Assembly (NCBI GenBank): GCA_937899395.1
Contig: CALBPU010000003.1
Location: 1-34,561 of the forward strand
Length of the DNA: 34,561 bases
DNA from: an uncultured Fretibacterium sp.
GTDB lineage: Bacteria > Synergistota > Synergistia > Synergistales > Aminobacteriaceae
Direction of reading: 5' to 3'
This document shows positions 7,264-15,687 of the stretch, one piece after another. A program made the position numbers and the translations under genes. The notes beneath the pieces were generated by a model, which was not told the origin of the DNA, searched no databases, and was given only the letters and a program-made list of their open reading frames with translations. Positions within the stretch are counted from its first letter, which is position 1. Every line of letters starts with the position of its first letter.

Positions 7264-9159
7264 ATGGATAAAGGACAAAAATTTTCAATATGGTATTTCT
7301 TTATAGCTTTAATAGTTGCGTGGCTGTTCGCTGAATATGTTTACAAACCTTATACTGAAAGCAAAAGCGAAGTACCTTACAGCGATTTTCTCGCAGATTT
7401 GGAAGCTCATAACATTGAGAACGTTGACATCACAGAATCACGAATCGTTTACACCTTAAAAGAAGTCTCAAGTGCCGATACTGAAAAACGGCCTGTTGTT
7501 GACGGAAAAATTTTAACGAACAGAAAATCCAGGCAGGCTGATAACGTAAAAAGTGTTGTTAAACTTTTAGACCCTCTTTTAATTGAGAGGCTCGCAAGTT
7601 CTGACATTAAATTCGGAGGCATTGCAAAACGTGATGGGCTGATAGATTTATTAATGGGAATTTTGTTACCGATGTTGCCGTTAATTATTATCTGGTATTT
7701 AATTTTCAACAATATGCAGGGAGGCGGAGGTGTCGGAAATATTTTCAGTTTCGGTAAAAGCCGTGCTAAAGAACTTCAGGGCGAAAAAACTTCCGTGCAT
7801 TTTGACGACATCGGAGGAGCCGGAGAAGCTGAAACGGAATTAAGAGAAATTATTGACTTCCTCAAAGAACCTAAACGCTTTGATAAATTCGGAGCTAAAT
7901 TACCCAGAGGCGTTTTACTTGTAGGCCCTCCAGGTACAGGCAAAACACTTTTGGCTAAAGCTACGGCAGGAGAAGCAGGCGTTCCGTTTTTCTTTATTAC
8001 AGGTTCGAGCTTCGTTGAAATGTTCGTAGGTGTCGGAGCTGCAAGAGTGAGAGATTTATTCGGGCAGGCAAAAAAGAAAGCTCCTTGCATAATTTTCGTT
8101 GATGAAATTGACGCTATCGGACAATCACGCATGAGAAATTTCAACAGCAACTCCGAACAGGAAAACACTCTTAACCAATTACTCGCTGAAATGGACGGCT
8201 TTGAACCTAATAACGGCGTTGTAATTATGGGAGCAACAAACAGACCCGAAATTTTAGATCAGGCTTTAATGAGACCGGGAAGATTTGACCGACAAATTCA
8301 AGTTGTTTTACCGACTGAAGAAGGCCGTGAGGAAATCTTAAAAATTCACACGAAGAATTTACCGTTAGCTCCTGAAATTGATTTAAGAGCAATCGCTAAA
8401 GTTACTCCGGGATTTTCAGGTGCTGACCTTGCTAACATTGCCAACGAAGCCTCGTTATTAGCAGCAAGACACAAAGCCGAAAAAGTTACGATGAATGATT
8501 TTGATTTAGCGATTGAAAGAGTTGTTGCCGGACTTCAACGAAAAACTCCTTTAACTCCCGAAGTCAGAAAAAAAGTTGCTTATCATGAAACCGGCCATGC
8601 TTTAGTAGCTTGTTATTTACCCGGCTCTGATCCTGTTCACAAAGTCAGCATAATTCCGACTACAAAGGGCGCACTGGGTTACACTATGCAAATGCCTACG
8701 GAAGATCAATATCTCGTCGGTGAAACTGAGCTTAAAAATAAAATGGCTGTAATGTTAGGAGGACGTGCTGCGGAATTGTTGATTTTTAACGAGGCTTCAA
8801 CAGGTGCATCGAATGATCTTGAAAGAGCTACTGAAACTGCAAGACGAATGGTAACTGAATTTGGAATGTCTGAAAAATTAGGGCCTGTAAGATATGCAGC
8901 TCCTTCGATGACATATTTGGCAGGAGCAACTCAAATTCGAGAAGACGCAGGAGACGGAACAGCTTTAATTATTGATGAAGAGATTAAGAAGTTTGTAACC
9001 GAAGCTCAGGAACGCGCGATAAATATTTTGCGTGAACATGAAAAAGTTTTGCATGAAGTTGCTAAGGCTTTACAAGAGAAAGAAGTTATCAATCACGAAG
9101 AAATTCAGGCATTCGTCGATAAGGATAAAGCTGAAGAAAACGGGACAGAGTTGTTATAA
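7264..9159 (+). CDS. ftsH: ATP-dependent zinc metalloprotease FtsH
   Basis: This 631-residue membrane AAA protease degrades misfolded membrane proteins and regulatory proteins. Two membrane segments (about 8-25 and 125-145) flank a periplasmic domain of ~95 residues. The AAA module has Walker A GPPGTGKT at 221-228, Walker B IIFVDEIDAI, and the second region of homology with GATNRPEILDQALMRPGRFDR. The protease has zinc-site HETGH at 441-445, with the third ligand Asp in ASNDLERAT at about 518. A GAAAGGA ribosome site precedes ATG 7264. All catalytic residues are present. Confidence 0.97.
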   Translation: MDKGQKFSIWYFFIALIVAWLFAEYVYKPYTESKSEVPYSDFLADLEAHNIENVDITESRIVYTLKEVSSADTEKRPVVDGKILTNRKSRQADNVKSVVKLLDPLLIERLASSDIKFGGIAKRDGLIDLLMGILLPMLPLIIIWYLIFNNMQGGGGVGNIFSFGKSRAKELQGEKTSVHFDDIGGAGEAETELREIIDFLKEPKRFDKFGAKLPRGVLLVGPPGTGKTLLAKATAGEAGVPFFFITGSSFVEMFVGVGAARVRDLFGQAKKKAPCIIFVDEIDAIGQSRMRNFNSNSEQENTLNQLLAEMDGFEPNNGVVIMGATNRPEILDQALMRPGRFDRQIQVVLPTEEGREEILKIHTKNLPLAPEIDLRAIAKVTPGFSGADLANIANEASLLAARHKAEKVTMNDFDLAIERVVAGLQRKTPLTPEVRKKVAYHETGHALVACYLPGSDPVHKVSIIPTTKGALGYTMQMPTEDQYLVGETELKNKMAVMLGGRAAELLIFNEASTGASNDLERATETARRMVTEFGMSEKLGPVRYAAPSMTYLAGATQIREDAGDGTALIIDEEIKKFVTEAQERAINILREHEKVLHEVAKALQEKEVINHEEIQAFVDKDKAEENGTELL

Positions 9160-9160
9160 T
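9152..9160 (+). promoter_or_regulatory. Possible extended -10 promoter for rpiB
   Basis: TGTTATAAT (9152-9160) matches an extended -10 element (TGnTATAAT). It overlaps the ftsH stop and lies about 37 bases before the rpiB ATG. No good -35 box is seen at the usual distance. It may give rpiB-wecA-wecB some independence from ftsH. Confidence 0.3.
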
Positions 9161-9196
9161 ATAAAAAATTTTTCACAAAGGAGTATTGATTAAACA

Positions 9197-9664
9197 ATGA
9201 AAATTGCTTTTGCTTGCGATCATGGCGGTTATGTATTAAGGGACGCAGTGTTGGAATTTTTGCGCTCAAAGGGAATCGAAGTTAATGATTTAGGGCCTTA
9301 TGAATATGATAAGGACGATGATTACCCTGATGCAGCAGTAAGAGTTGCAAAATCTATTGTCGAAGGGTCATCGGATTTAGGAGTTCTTGCTTGCGGAACA
9401 GGTTTTGGAATTGCCATTGCTGCGAATAAATTTCCCGGAATAAGAGCAATACCTTGCAATTCTCCTGATGCTGCACACATTGCGAAGGCTCACAACAATA
9501 TTAACGTTTTAACCTTAGGCGGAAGATTAATAAAGCCTGAAGATGTTCCAGCGATTCTTACTTCATGGCTTGAAACGGAATTTGAAGGCGGAAGACATAT
9601 TCAGCGTCTCAACAAAATATCAATGGCCGAAAAAACTGCTCTTCAATATCAAATTAAAGAGTAA
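9197..9664 (+). CDS. rpiB: Ribose-5-phosphate isomerase B
   Basis: This 155-residue sugar-phosphate isomerase interconverts ribose-5-phosphate and ribulose-5-phosphate. The N-terminus MKIAFACDHGGYVLR, the catalytic-cysteine loop LACGTGFGIAIAANK (residues ~70-84) and AKAHNNINVLTLGGR are the family motifs. The AAAGGAG ribosome site is at about 9177-9183. RpiB could alternatively act on allose-6-phosphate. The next gene's TTG start lies 4 bases after the stop. Confidence 0.93.
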   Translation: MKIAFACDHGGYVLRDAVLEFLRSKGIEVNDLGPYEYDKDDDYPDAAVRVAKSIVEGSSDLGVLACGTGFGIAIAANKFPGIRAIPCNSPDAAHIAKAHNNINVLTLGGRLIKPEDVPAILTSWLETEFEGGRHIQRLNKISMAEKTALQYQIKE

Positions 9665-9668
9665 AAAA

Positions 9669-10553
9669 TTGCTTGATGTTAAATTATTAATCTTTATAAT
9701 AGCCGGTTTTTTTTGGGGTGGTTTAACTGCCCCAATTTCTATCAGACTTGCAGGCTTATACGGGATAATTGATATTCCCGACGCTCGAAAAATTCATAAA
9801 GGCAAAATGCCTCGAGGTGCAGGGCTTGGAATATGGGCAGGATATTTATTGATGTCCGTCTTAATGTCCGAACAATTTCCCGAACTCCGTTATATTGCAA
9901 CAGGAGGGACAATAATTTTTTTGTGCGGCTATCTTGATGATATGTGTTCGTTGTCGCCGTTTTTGAGACTCGGACTTCATTTTGTTGCTTCGAGTCTTGT
10001 TATTGTGCCTTTGAAATTAAATGTTGCCGTATTTGTTATATCTGTGATATGGTTAGCAGGTGTAACGAGTGCTTATAATCTTATTGACGGAATGAACGGG
10101 CTTTGCATTTCGATTTTTATAGCGTCATCGGTAGCGTTGTTTTTAATGGGTCAATCTTACGCGGGAATTTACGCAGGAGCAATGGCACTTGGAGTATTAT
10201 GTTGGAATTTCCCAGCTGCTCAAACATTTTTGGGAGATGGAGGAAGTACATTGCTTGGATATTTATTCGCCTCGCATTTTTTGACGATAGCTTTCTCAAA
10301 TTTGGACGACATAAAAATTCACGAATTACTTTTAATGCTTGCACTTTTCGGAGGAGTTCCTGTTATGGATACATTGACGGCTTTTACAAGACGAATAATT
10401 TCGGGTCATTCACCGTTTTATCCCGATAAAAAACATTTACATCACATATTAATATCTTTAACAGGTTCAAATATTTTGACAGTGAGCATAATATTAAGTT
10501 TACAGGTCTTAATGTTGTTTGCAGGTTTACAAATATATTCGAGGTTAAGATAA
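9669..10553 (+). CDS. Undecaprenyl-phosphate N-acetylglucosaminyl 1-phosphate transferase, WecA/TagO type
   Basis: This 294-residue polytopic membrane enzyme moves a sugar-1-phosphate (usually GlcNAc-1-P) from a UDP-sugar to undecaprenyl phosphate. That is the first step of many envelope polysaccharides. The open frame begins at 9543 inside rpiB, but TTG 9669 with AAAGAG 7 bases upstream removes the overlap and starts the first membrane helix. Motifs are DIPDARKIHKGKMPRGAG, GYLDDM, NLIDGMNGL, FLGDGGSTLLG and the terminal HLHH. All diagnostic acidic residues are present. The adjacent wecB supports UDP-ManNAc or related glycan use. Confidence 0.88.
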   Translation: MLDVKLLIFIIAGFFWGGLTAPISIRLAGLYGIIDIPDARKIHKGKMPRGAGLGIWAGYLLMSVLMSEQFPELRYIATGGTIIFLCGYLDDMCSLSPFLRLGLHFVASSLVIVPLKLNVAVFVISVIWLAGVTSAYNLIDGMNGLCISIFIASSVALFLMGQSYAGIYAGAMALGVLCWNFPAAQTFLGDGGSTLLGYLFASHFLTIAFSNLDDIKIHELLLMLALFGGVPVMDTLTAFTRRIISGHSPFYPDKKHLHHILISLTGSNILTVSIILSLQVLMLFAGLQIYSRLR

Positions 10554-10556
10554 ATT

Positions 10557-11666
10557 ATGAAAAATATTACATGTATAACAGGTACACGTCCTGAAGCGAT
10601 TAAAATGGCTCCCGTAATTCATGAGCTGAAAAAAAATCCTGATTATAAAGTTACGACACTTGCGACAGGCCAACATACTGACATGTTAAGGCAGGCATTA
10701 AAGGATTTCGGAATTATTCCTGATGTTGATTTGAATATAATGAGGGAAAAACAATCTCTTGATTACATCACTTCAAGCGTTCTTGAAGGAGTTGGAAAAT
10801 TTTTAGATGAAAATCCTCAAGATATTATTCTTGTTCATGGAGACACTTCGACAACATTTGCGGCGGCATTGGCAGGATTTTACAGACATGTTACTGTCGG
10901 CCATGTTGAAGCAGGATTAAGAAGCCACAATTTAGCTTTACCTTTTCCTGAAGAAGCAAACAGAGTTTTAACGGACAGTATAGCGGATTTATTTTTTGCC
11001 CCGACAAAAGGAGACGCAGAAAATTTATTGCGAGAAGGAAGAGCAAAGGAGAAAATTTTTATCACAGGCAACACAGTCATAGATGCTTTATATAAAATTC
11101 TCGAAAATAATTCAAACGAACCTGAGTTAAACGGAAGACCGATGATTTTAATGACTGCTCACAGGCGTGAATCATGGGGAAAAACTCTCGAAGGAATTTG
11201 CGCTGCTGTCAGTGATGTAATTAAGGCTCGAAACGATGTTGTATTTTTAATTCCAATGCACAAGAACCCCGTAGTCCGTGATGTAATTAAGAATTGCCTC
11301 AAAGATTTCAGCGATAATATAATTTTGACAGAGCCTCTTAATTATCCTGAATTTGTTTACGCAATGAACAAAAGCATTTTTATTTTGTCTGACAGCGGAG
11401 GAGTTCAGGAGGAAGCCAGCGCGATAAATAAGCCCGTATTAATAATGCGAAAACTTTCCGAACGTCCTGAAGCAATAACTCACGGAACATGTATTTTAGT
11501 CGGAACTGAAAGGGATAATATTCGAGATGAGGCGTTAAAAATTTTGAACGAGCCTGATTACATGAAAAAAATTCTTGCGAAAAATACAATGCCTTTTGGA
11601 AACGGAACAGCAAGCGAAAAAATTCATGAGGCAGTGAGAAAATATTTTGATGGAAAAAATAATTGA
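10557..11666 (+). CDS. wecB: UDP-N-acetylglucosamine 2-epimerase, non-hydrolysing
   Basis: This 369-residue cytoplasmic enzyme interconverts UDP-GlcNAc and UDP-ManNAc. It opens with CITGTRPEAIKMAPV and carries HGDTSTTFAAALAG, HVEAGLRSHN and FPEEANR, which hold the catalytic acidic residues. Later motifs are TAHRRESWG and SDSGGVQEEA, which binds the UDP moiety. Length is standard. It follows the WecA-type gene by 3 bases, so the two are cotranscribed and probably serve one surface glycan. The remaining glycan genes are not in the window. Confidence 0.94.
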   Translation: MKNITCITGTRPEAIKMAPVIHELKKNPDYKVTTLATGQHTDMLRQALKDFGIIPDVDLNIMREKQSLDYITSSVLEGVGKFLDENPQDIILVHGDTSTTFAAALAGFYRHVTVGHVEAGLRSHNLALPFPEEANRVLTDSIADLFFAPTKGDAENLLREGRAKEKIFITGNTVIDALYKILENNSNEPELNGRPMILMTAHRRESWGKTLEGICAAVSDVIKARNDVVFLIPMHKNPVVRDVIKNCLKDFSDNIILTEPLNYPEFVYAMNKSIFILSDSGGVQEEASAINKPVLIMRKLSERPEAITHGTCILVGTERDNIRDEALKILNEPDYMKKILAKNTMPFGNGTASEKIHEAVRKYFDGKNN

Positions 11667-11687
11667 CGAAACAAACAACTTGGACAA

Positions 11688-12278
11688 TTAATATTCTTGA
11701 GAATGCTTTTATATCTTGCAATGACGTATCAGGATTACATAACAGAAAGACATTTATATGTTTACAGCTCAAAGAAACTTCAACTTCCTGAACCTGAATT
11801 TTACGTTGTTTATACTGGCAAAAGAATTTTGAGCAAGATATAATTTCGTAAAAGGAAGATTTTTGGAATAATACGAATGCCATGATAGATTTGAAAGCCA
11901 AAATTATTTATGCTGAAAATAAAAAAGACATCATAGGCCAATATATAATTTTTTGTCATGTTTTTGATGAGCAAAGAAAAATTCACGGACGAAATAAATC
12001 AGCGGTTGAAAATACTATTCGCATTTGTCAAAATGAAGGGGGTGCTTAGAGAATATCTTGAAGGCCGTAAAAAGGAGGTCATCGACATTATGATAACATT
12101 ATTTGATGATGATTATATTTTGAAAATGTACGCATTAACACAAGAAGTCAAAGGTGTAGTTGAGACATATAAGGAACTTGGTTTTTCAATTAAAGATGTC
12201 ATTCATAAGGTTGCTGAAAAGTTTAATTTTCCTGAAGACACATCGGAATATTATGTTAATGAATTTTGGAAAAATTGA
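11688..12278 (+). pseudogene. Decayed PD-(D/E)XK nuclease-family transposase (Rpn-like), 5' truncated
   Basis: Three out-of-frame pieces read as one protein. Piece 1 (11688 to ~11830) gives LRMLLYLAMTYQDYITERHL and PEPEFYVVYTGKR. Piece 2 (11852 to ~12040) gives AMIDLKAKIIYAENKKDIIG, VFDEQRKIHG and SAVENTIRICQNEG. Piece 3 (to 12278) gives GVLREYLEGRKKEVIDIM. This matches my memory of the C-terminal half of the PD-(D/E)XK transposase/Rpn-like proteins abundant in gut bacteria. The 5' half with the nuclease core is missing. One break is in a G-run at 12038-12042 (five Gs, where four keep the frame). The other is around 11832-11852. The last piece (11958-12278) remains open for 106 codons but probably has no function alone. 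Confidence 0.7.
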
Positions 12279-12306
12279 AAGGAGGTCATTTGAAATAGAA
12301 AATACA

Positions 12307-13554
12307 ATGAAAATTAACGGCGGTATACCGTTAAAAGGAACTATAAAAACTCAGGGTGCTAAAAATGCCGCTTTACCTGTCATGGCTGTGTGCCTGTTGT
12401 TAAAAGGCGAGACTTTAACGCTTGATAATGTCCCTGATTTATATGATATTAATACAATGATTGAGACTTTGAAATCTCTAGGCGTTGAAATCGAAGTTAA
12501 AAATTCTCAAGTCGTTTTCAAAGTTCCTGATGAATTAAAATGGGAAGTTTCCGAAAATTTAGCTCGTAAAATGCGTGCCTCATCTTTAGTCTTAGGGCCG
12601 TTGTTAGCTAACTGCGGAAAAGTTTCGTTACCTTTACCGGGAGGCTGTTCAATCGGAAGCAGACCTATTGATTTACACCTCAAAGGCTTAAAGCAAATGG
12701 GTGCTTATATTGAAATTCAAAACGGTGTTGTTCATGCAAGCGTTAAAGGTAAATTAAGAGGCCGAAGAATTTATTTGGATTTTCCCTCAGTCGGAGCTAC
12801 CGAAAATTTAATGATGGCTGCGTCATTGGCTCAAGGCGAAACTATCATCGAAAATATCGCACGTGAACCAGAAATAGATAATCTCGCTGATACTTTGAGA
12901 TGTATCGGCGTTCCTGTTGAACTTGAAGGAACTGGAGGAGTCAGAATACAGGGAATTGATAAAGCTCATTCAGGCCATGATAAAGTTATTCCCGACAGAA
13001 TTGAAGCATGTACATATATTTTGGCAGGTGTAATGACGAACGGGCATATAAAAATTGAAGACATCGTGCCTTCACATATTGACGCAATACTGGCAAAACT
13101 TGAGGAAAGCGGCGCAAAATTTTCCGTCAAAAAAAATGTTATCGAAATTTTTCCGTCGAAAAAAAAATTACACCCCGTCTCTATAAAAACTATGCCTTAT
13201 CCAGGTTTCCCTACTGATTCACAGCCTCAAATGGCAGCAGCTCTTTCAATCGCTAAAGGTGTCAGCACTATCGAGGAAAGCGTTTTTCAAGCAAGATTTT
13301 TATATGCTCAGGAATTAAACAGAATGGGTGCTGATATTAAAATTTCAAGAGATGTCGCAATTATTCGAGGTGTCGATAAATTACAGGGTGCTAATGTTAA
13401 AGCTTCGGATTTAAGAGCAGGTGCTGCGTTAATTATTGCGGGATTGGCGGCTCAAGGCGAAACAATCGTCGATGATATGGTTCATGTATGGCGAGGCTAT
13501 GAAGCTATCGACAAAAAATTAAAATCTTTGGGGGCACAGGTTGAACTCCTGTAA
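12307..13554 (+). CDS. murA: UDP-N-acetylglucosamine 1-carboxyvinyltransferase
   Basis: This enzyme of 415 residues from ATG 12307 makes the first committed peptidoglycan precursor from UDP-GlcNAc and phosphoenolpyruvate. The catalytic Lys/Asn are in KTQGAKNAALP. The active-site cysteine, target of fosfomycin, is in LPLPGGCSIGSRPIDLH. GFPTDSQPQ and DLRAGAALIIAG are also conserved. The start is uncertain. The only strong ribosome site, GGAGGT at 12281-12286, is 20 bases from the ATG but 8 bases from an in-frame ATA at 12295, which would add four residues. The longer open frame back to 12160 overlaps the decayed transposase and is not native sequence. It could be MurA1 or MurA2. Confidence 0.93.
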   Translation: MKINGGIPLKGTIKTQGAKNAALPVMAVCLLLKGETLTLDNVPDLYDINTMIETLKSLGVEIEVKNSQVVFKVPDELKWEVSENLARKMRASSLVLGPLLANCGKVSLPLPGGCSIGSRPIDLHLKGLKQMGAYIEIQNGVVHASVKGKLRGRRIYLDFPSVGATENLMMAASLAQGETIIENIAREPEIDNLADTLRCIGVPVELEGTGGVRIQGIDKAHSGHDKVIPDRIEACTYILAGVMTNGHIKIEDIVPSHIDAILAKLEESGAKFSVKKNVIEIFPSKKKLHPVSIKTMPYPGFPTDSQPQMAAALSIAKGVSTIEESVFQARFLYAQELNRMGADIKISRDVAIIRGVDKLQGANVKASDLRAGAALIIAGLAAQGETIVDDMVHVWRGYEAIDKKLKSLGAQVELL

Positions 13555-14374
13555 TACTCTCGAAAAAATTGAAATTTATGCTTTCGTCGGTTCTGCCGGA
13601 ACCGGTAAGAGCCATAGGGCAACTCATGTAGCTAAACAAAACGGAATTGATGTTATCATTGATGACGGGCTTGTAATTTCACGAGGAAGAATTTTAGCAG
13701 GACGAAGCGCAAAATCCGAGATTAACAGATTAAGAGCAATTAAACGGGCAATATTTGAATACAAAGACCACAGAGATGAAGTTGTAAATTATTTGACAAA
13801 AAATCCTCCGAAAAAATTAATGATATTAGCAACTTCAAACGGAATGATTGACAAAATTATTTCACGTCTCGGTCTTAACAAACCTGTAAAAACTATTAAT
13901 ATATCCGATGTTTCAACAGCTGAAGAAATCGAAGCGGCTTTGAGAGAACGCCGTGAGAAAAAACAACATGTTGTCCCTGTTGCTAAGGCTCAAATCCAAA
14001 ATAATTTCGCAGGAAAATTAGTAAGTCAAATTAAAGGCTTCTTCAGAGGAAGAGACAAAAACGAATCAAGCAACACAATCGTTAAACCCTTATTCAGTTT
14101 CAACGGAAAAGTCATTATAAGTTCCGACGCTTTAATGGAGATGTCAAAAAATTTAGTTTCTCTTGAAGGCCATGTGCGAAAAATTCGTGAACTTGACATT
14201 AAAACTTACGATGACAAAATAGAATTAAATATCGAAATAGATCTAAATTTGGGAAACAGGAGCGCATTATCAATAGCAAAAACTTTACAGAGGAAAATTA
14301 GAATGGGTTTAAGTTATTTTACAGGAATGGAAATTCGACAGGTTAATATCAGAGTGAACGAAATATTTTTATAA
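13541..14374 (+). CDS. P-loop NTPase with C-terminal Asp23/Gls24-like domain
   Basis: This 277-residue protein combines a P-loop domain with Walker A GSAGTGKS near residues 17-24 and a C-terminal ~90-residue region. That region (GKVIISSDALMEMSKN, then alternating strands ending INIRVNEIFL-like) resembles Asp23/Gls24 envelope-stress proteins. A basic linker with FFRGRDKN separates the two. No membrane segment is seen. TTG 13541 gives a 14-bp overlap with murA, implying translational coupling. I recall uncharacterised P-loop proteins of this kind, with an HVVPV segment, in Clostridia. The function is not known to me, and the Asp23 assignment is by pattern. Its position between murA and uppS hints at a cell-envelope role. 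Confidence 0.6.
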   Translation: MNSCNTLEKIEIYAFVGSAGTGKSHRATHVAKQNGIDVIIDDGLVISRGRILAGRSAKSEINRLRAIKRAIFEYKDHRDEVVNYLTKNPPKKLMILATSNGMIDKIISRLGLNKPVKTINISDVSTAEEIEAALRERREKKQHVVPVAKAQIQNNFAGKLVSQIKGFFRGRDKNESSNTIVKPLFSFNGKVIISSDALMEMSKNLVSLEGHVRKIRELDIKTYDDKIELNIEIDLNLGNRSALSIAKTLQRKIRMGLSYFTGMEIRQVNIRVNEIFL

Positions 14375-14382
14375 TTATAATT

Positions 14383-14973
14383 ATGACAGATATAAATTCA
14401 GCGTGGGAAGAATTAAAGCAGCGTGTTTCAAATTGCAGCAAGTGTGAACTTTGCAAAAGCAGAATTAATACGGTCTTAGGTGAGGGTGATATAAATTCAA
14501 GAGTTGTTCTTATCGGTGAAGCTCCGGGAGAAGATGAAGATAAGCAAGGCCGTCCTTTTGTCGGAAGAGCAGGGCAATTATTAACAAATATCTTGGAAAA
14601 AGGCGGAAATATTCCGAGAAGCTCGGTTTACATAACCAACACAATAAAATGCAGACCGCCCGATAACCGTAATCCTAATCTGAACGAAGTTACATGTTGC
14701 AGAGAATATCTTGAGGCACAATTATTATTATTACAGCCGAAAATTATCGTTACTCTCGGAAATATCCCTACTAAAGCATTATTAAATACTTCACAGGGTA
14801 TTACGAGTTTAAGAGGACGATGGCAAAAATGGCGTGGAATTGATTTGCTGCCGATGTTTCACCCGAGTTTTTTGCTCAGAAACGGCAACGACACTAACAA
14901 TTCTCCGGGAAGCCCGAAATATTTAACATGGCAAGATGTAAAATCATTGAAAGCTAAAATTAATGAGGAGTGA
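14383..14973 (+). CDS. Family 4 uracil-DNA glycosylase, iron-sulfur type
   Basis: This 196-residue repair enzyme removes uracil from DNA. Four cysteines expected to hold a 4Fe-4S cluster are visible: two in CSKCELC, one in KCRPPDNRNP and one in TCCREYL. The catalytic block GEAPGEDEDKQGRPFVGRAG and the late HPSFLLRN motif define family 4 (UDGa type). No Shine-Dalgarno sequence precedes ATG 14383; the 12 bases before it are a doubled TATAAT (14370-14381). Expression probably depends on the upstream operon. Confidence 0.9.
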   Translation: MTDINSAWEELKQRVSNCSKCELCKSRINTVLGEGDINSRVVLIGEAPGEDEDKQGRPFVGRAGQLLTNILEKGGNIPRSSVYITNTIKCRPPDNRNPNLNEVTCCREYLEAQLLLLQPKIIVTLGNIPTKALLNTSQGITSLRGRWQKWRGIDLLPMFHPSFLLRNGNDTNNSPGSPKYLTWQDVKSLKAKINEE

Positions 14974-14979
14974 AATTTT

Positions 14980-15687
14980 ATGTCAGACGAGAAAATCAAA
15001 AGCAAACCTAAACATTTAGCAATTATTCTTGACGGCAACGGACGATGGGCCAGAAAAAGACATTTGCCTCGCCTCTTGGGACATAGAGCAGGAGTTAAGG
15101 CACTCGAAAAAATTGTAAGGGCTGTTAAACGAGAATGCATTCCTTATTTATCGGTCTATGCTTTCTCAACAGAAAATTGGAACCGTCCCGAACTTGAAGT
15201 CAAAGGTTTAATGAGCCTGTTCAGATATTATATCCGTAAAAAAATTGACGAATTAAAAGCTGAGGATATTAAAATCAGATTTTGCGGAAGAAAATCAGGT
15301 TTGCCTGAGGATATTTTAGAGTTAATGAAATGGGGAGAAGATTACACAGCTAATCAAACAACATTAGAATTTATTCCATGCTTAAATTACGGAGGAAGAG
15401 CCGAAATTATTGACGCTGTTAATACTTTAATCGCTTCAAATCCTCAGACACCTGTTACTGAACAGGACTTGCGCAAATATTTTTATCTTCCTGATGTTCC
15501 TGATCCTGATTTAATTATAAGGACTGGAGGAGAATTTAGGTTGAGCAATTTTTGGTTATGGGGAAGCGCATACAGCGAATATTATTTCACGGATATTTTT
15601 TGGCCTGATTTTAACGAAGCCGAATTAAAGAAGGCACTCGAATTTTATGCAGGGAGGGAAAGGCGTTATGGCGGCCTCAAGAGCTGA
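14980..15687 (+). CDS. uppS: Isoprenyl transferase (undecaprenyl diphosphate synthase)
   Basis: This 235-residue cis-prenyltransferase builds C55 undecaprenyl diphosphate, the lipid carrier for wall and surface glycans. The catalytic Asp is in IILDGNGRWARKR. SVYAFSTENWNRP and LNYGGRAEI are conserved, as is the C-terminal RTGGEFRLSNF, where RTSGEQRLSNF is usual. A GAGGAG ribosome site precedes ATG 14980. It overlaps cdsA by 20 bases, which argues for coupled translation. Its product is the acceptor for the WecA-type enzyme at 9669. Confidence 0.93.
   Translation: MSDEKIKSKPKHLAIILDGNGRWARKRHLPRLLGHRAGVKALEKIVRAVKRECIPYLSVYAFSTENWNRPELEVKGLMSLFRYYIRKKIDELKAEDIKIRFCGRKSGLPEDILELMKWGEDYTANQTTLEFIPCLNYGGRAEIIDAVNTLIASNPQTPVTEQDLRKYFYLPDVPDPDLIIRTGGEFRLSNFWLWGSAYSEYYFTDIFWPDFNEAELKKALEFYAGRERRYGGLKS

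Noticed and set aside
9543..9668. Long N-terminal extension of the WecA-type protein
   Set aside because: It overlaps the conserved rpiB coding region in another frame and lacks homology; TTG 9669 has its own ribosome site.
11380..11901. Minus-strand 173-codon open frame
   Set aside because: It is antisense to wecB and the decayed transposase, with no recognisable protein features.
12160..12306. N-terminal extension of MurA
   Set aside because: It is an alternate reading of the decayed transposase DNA and precedes the true MurA start.
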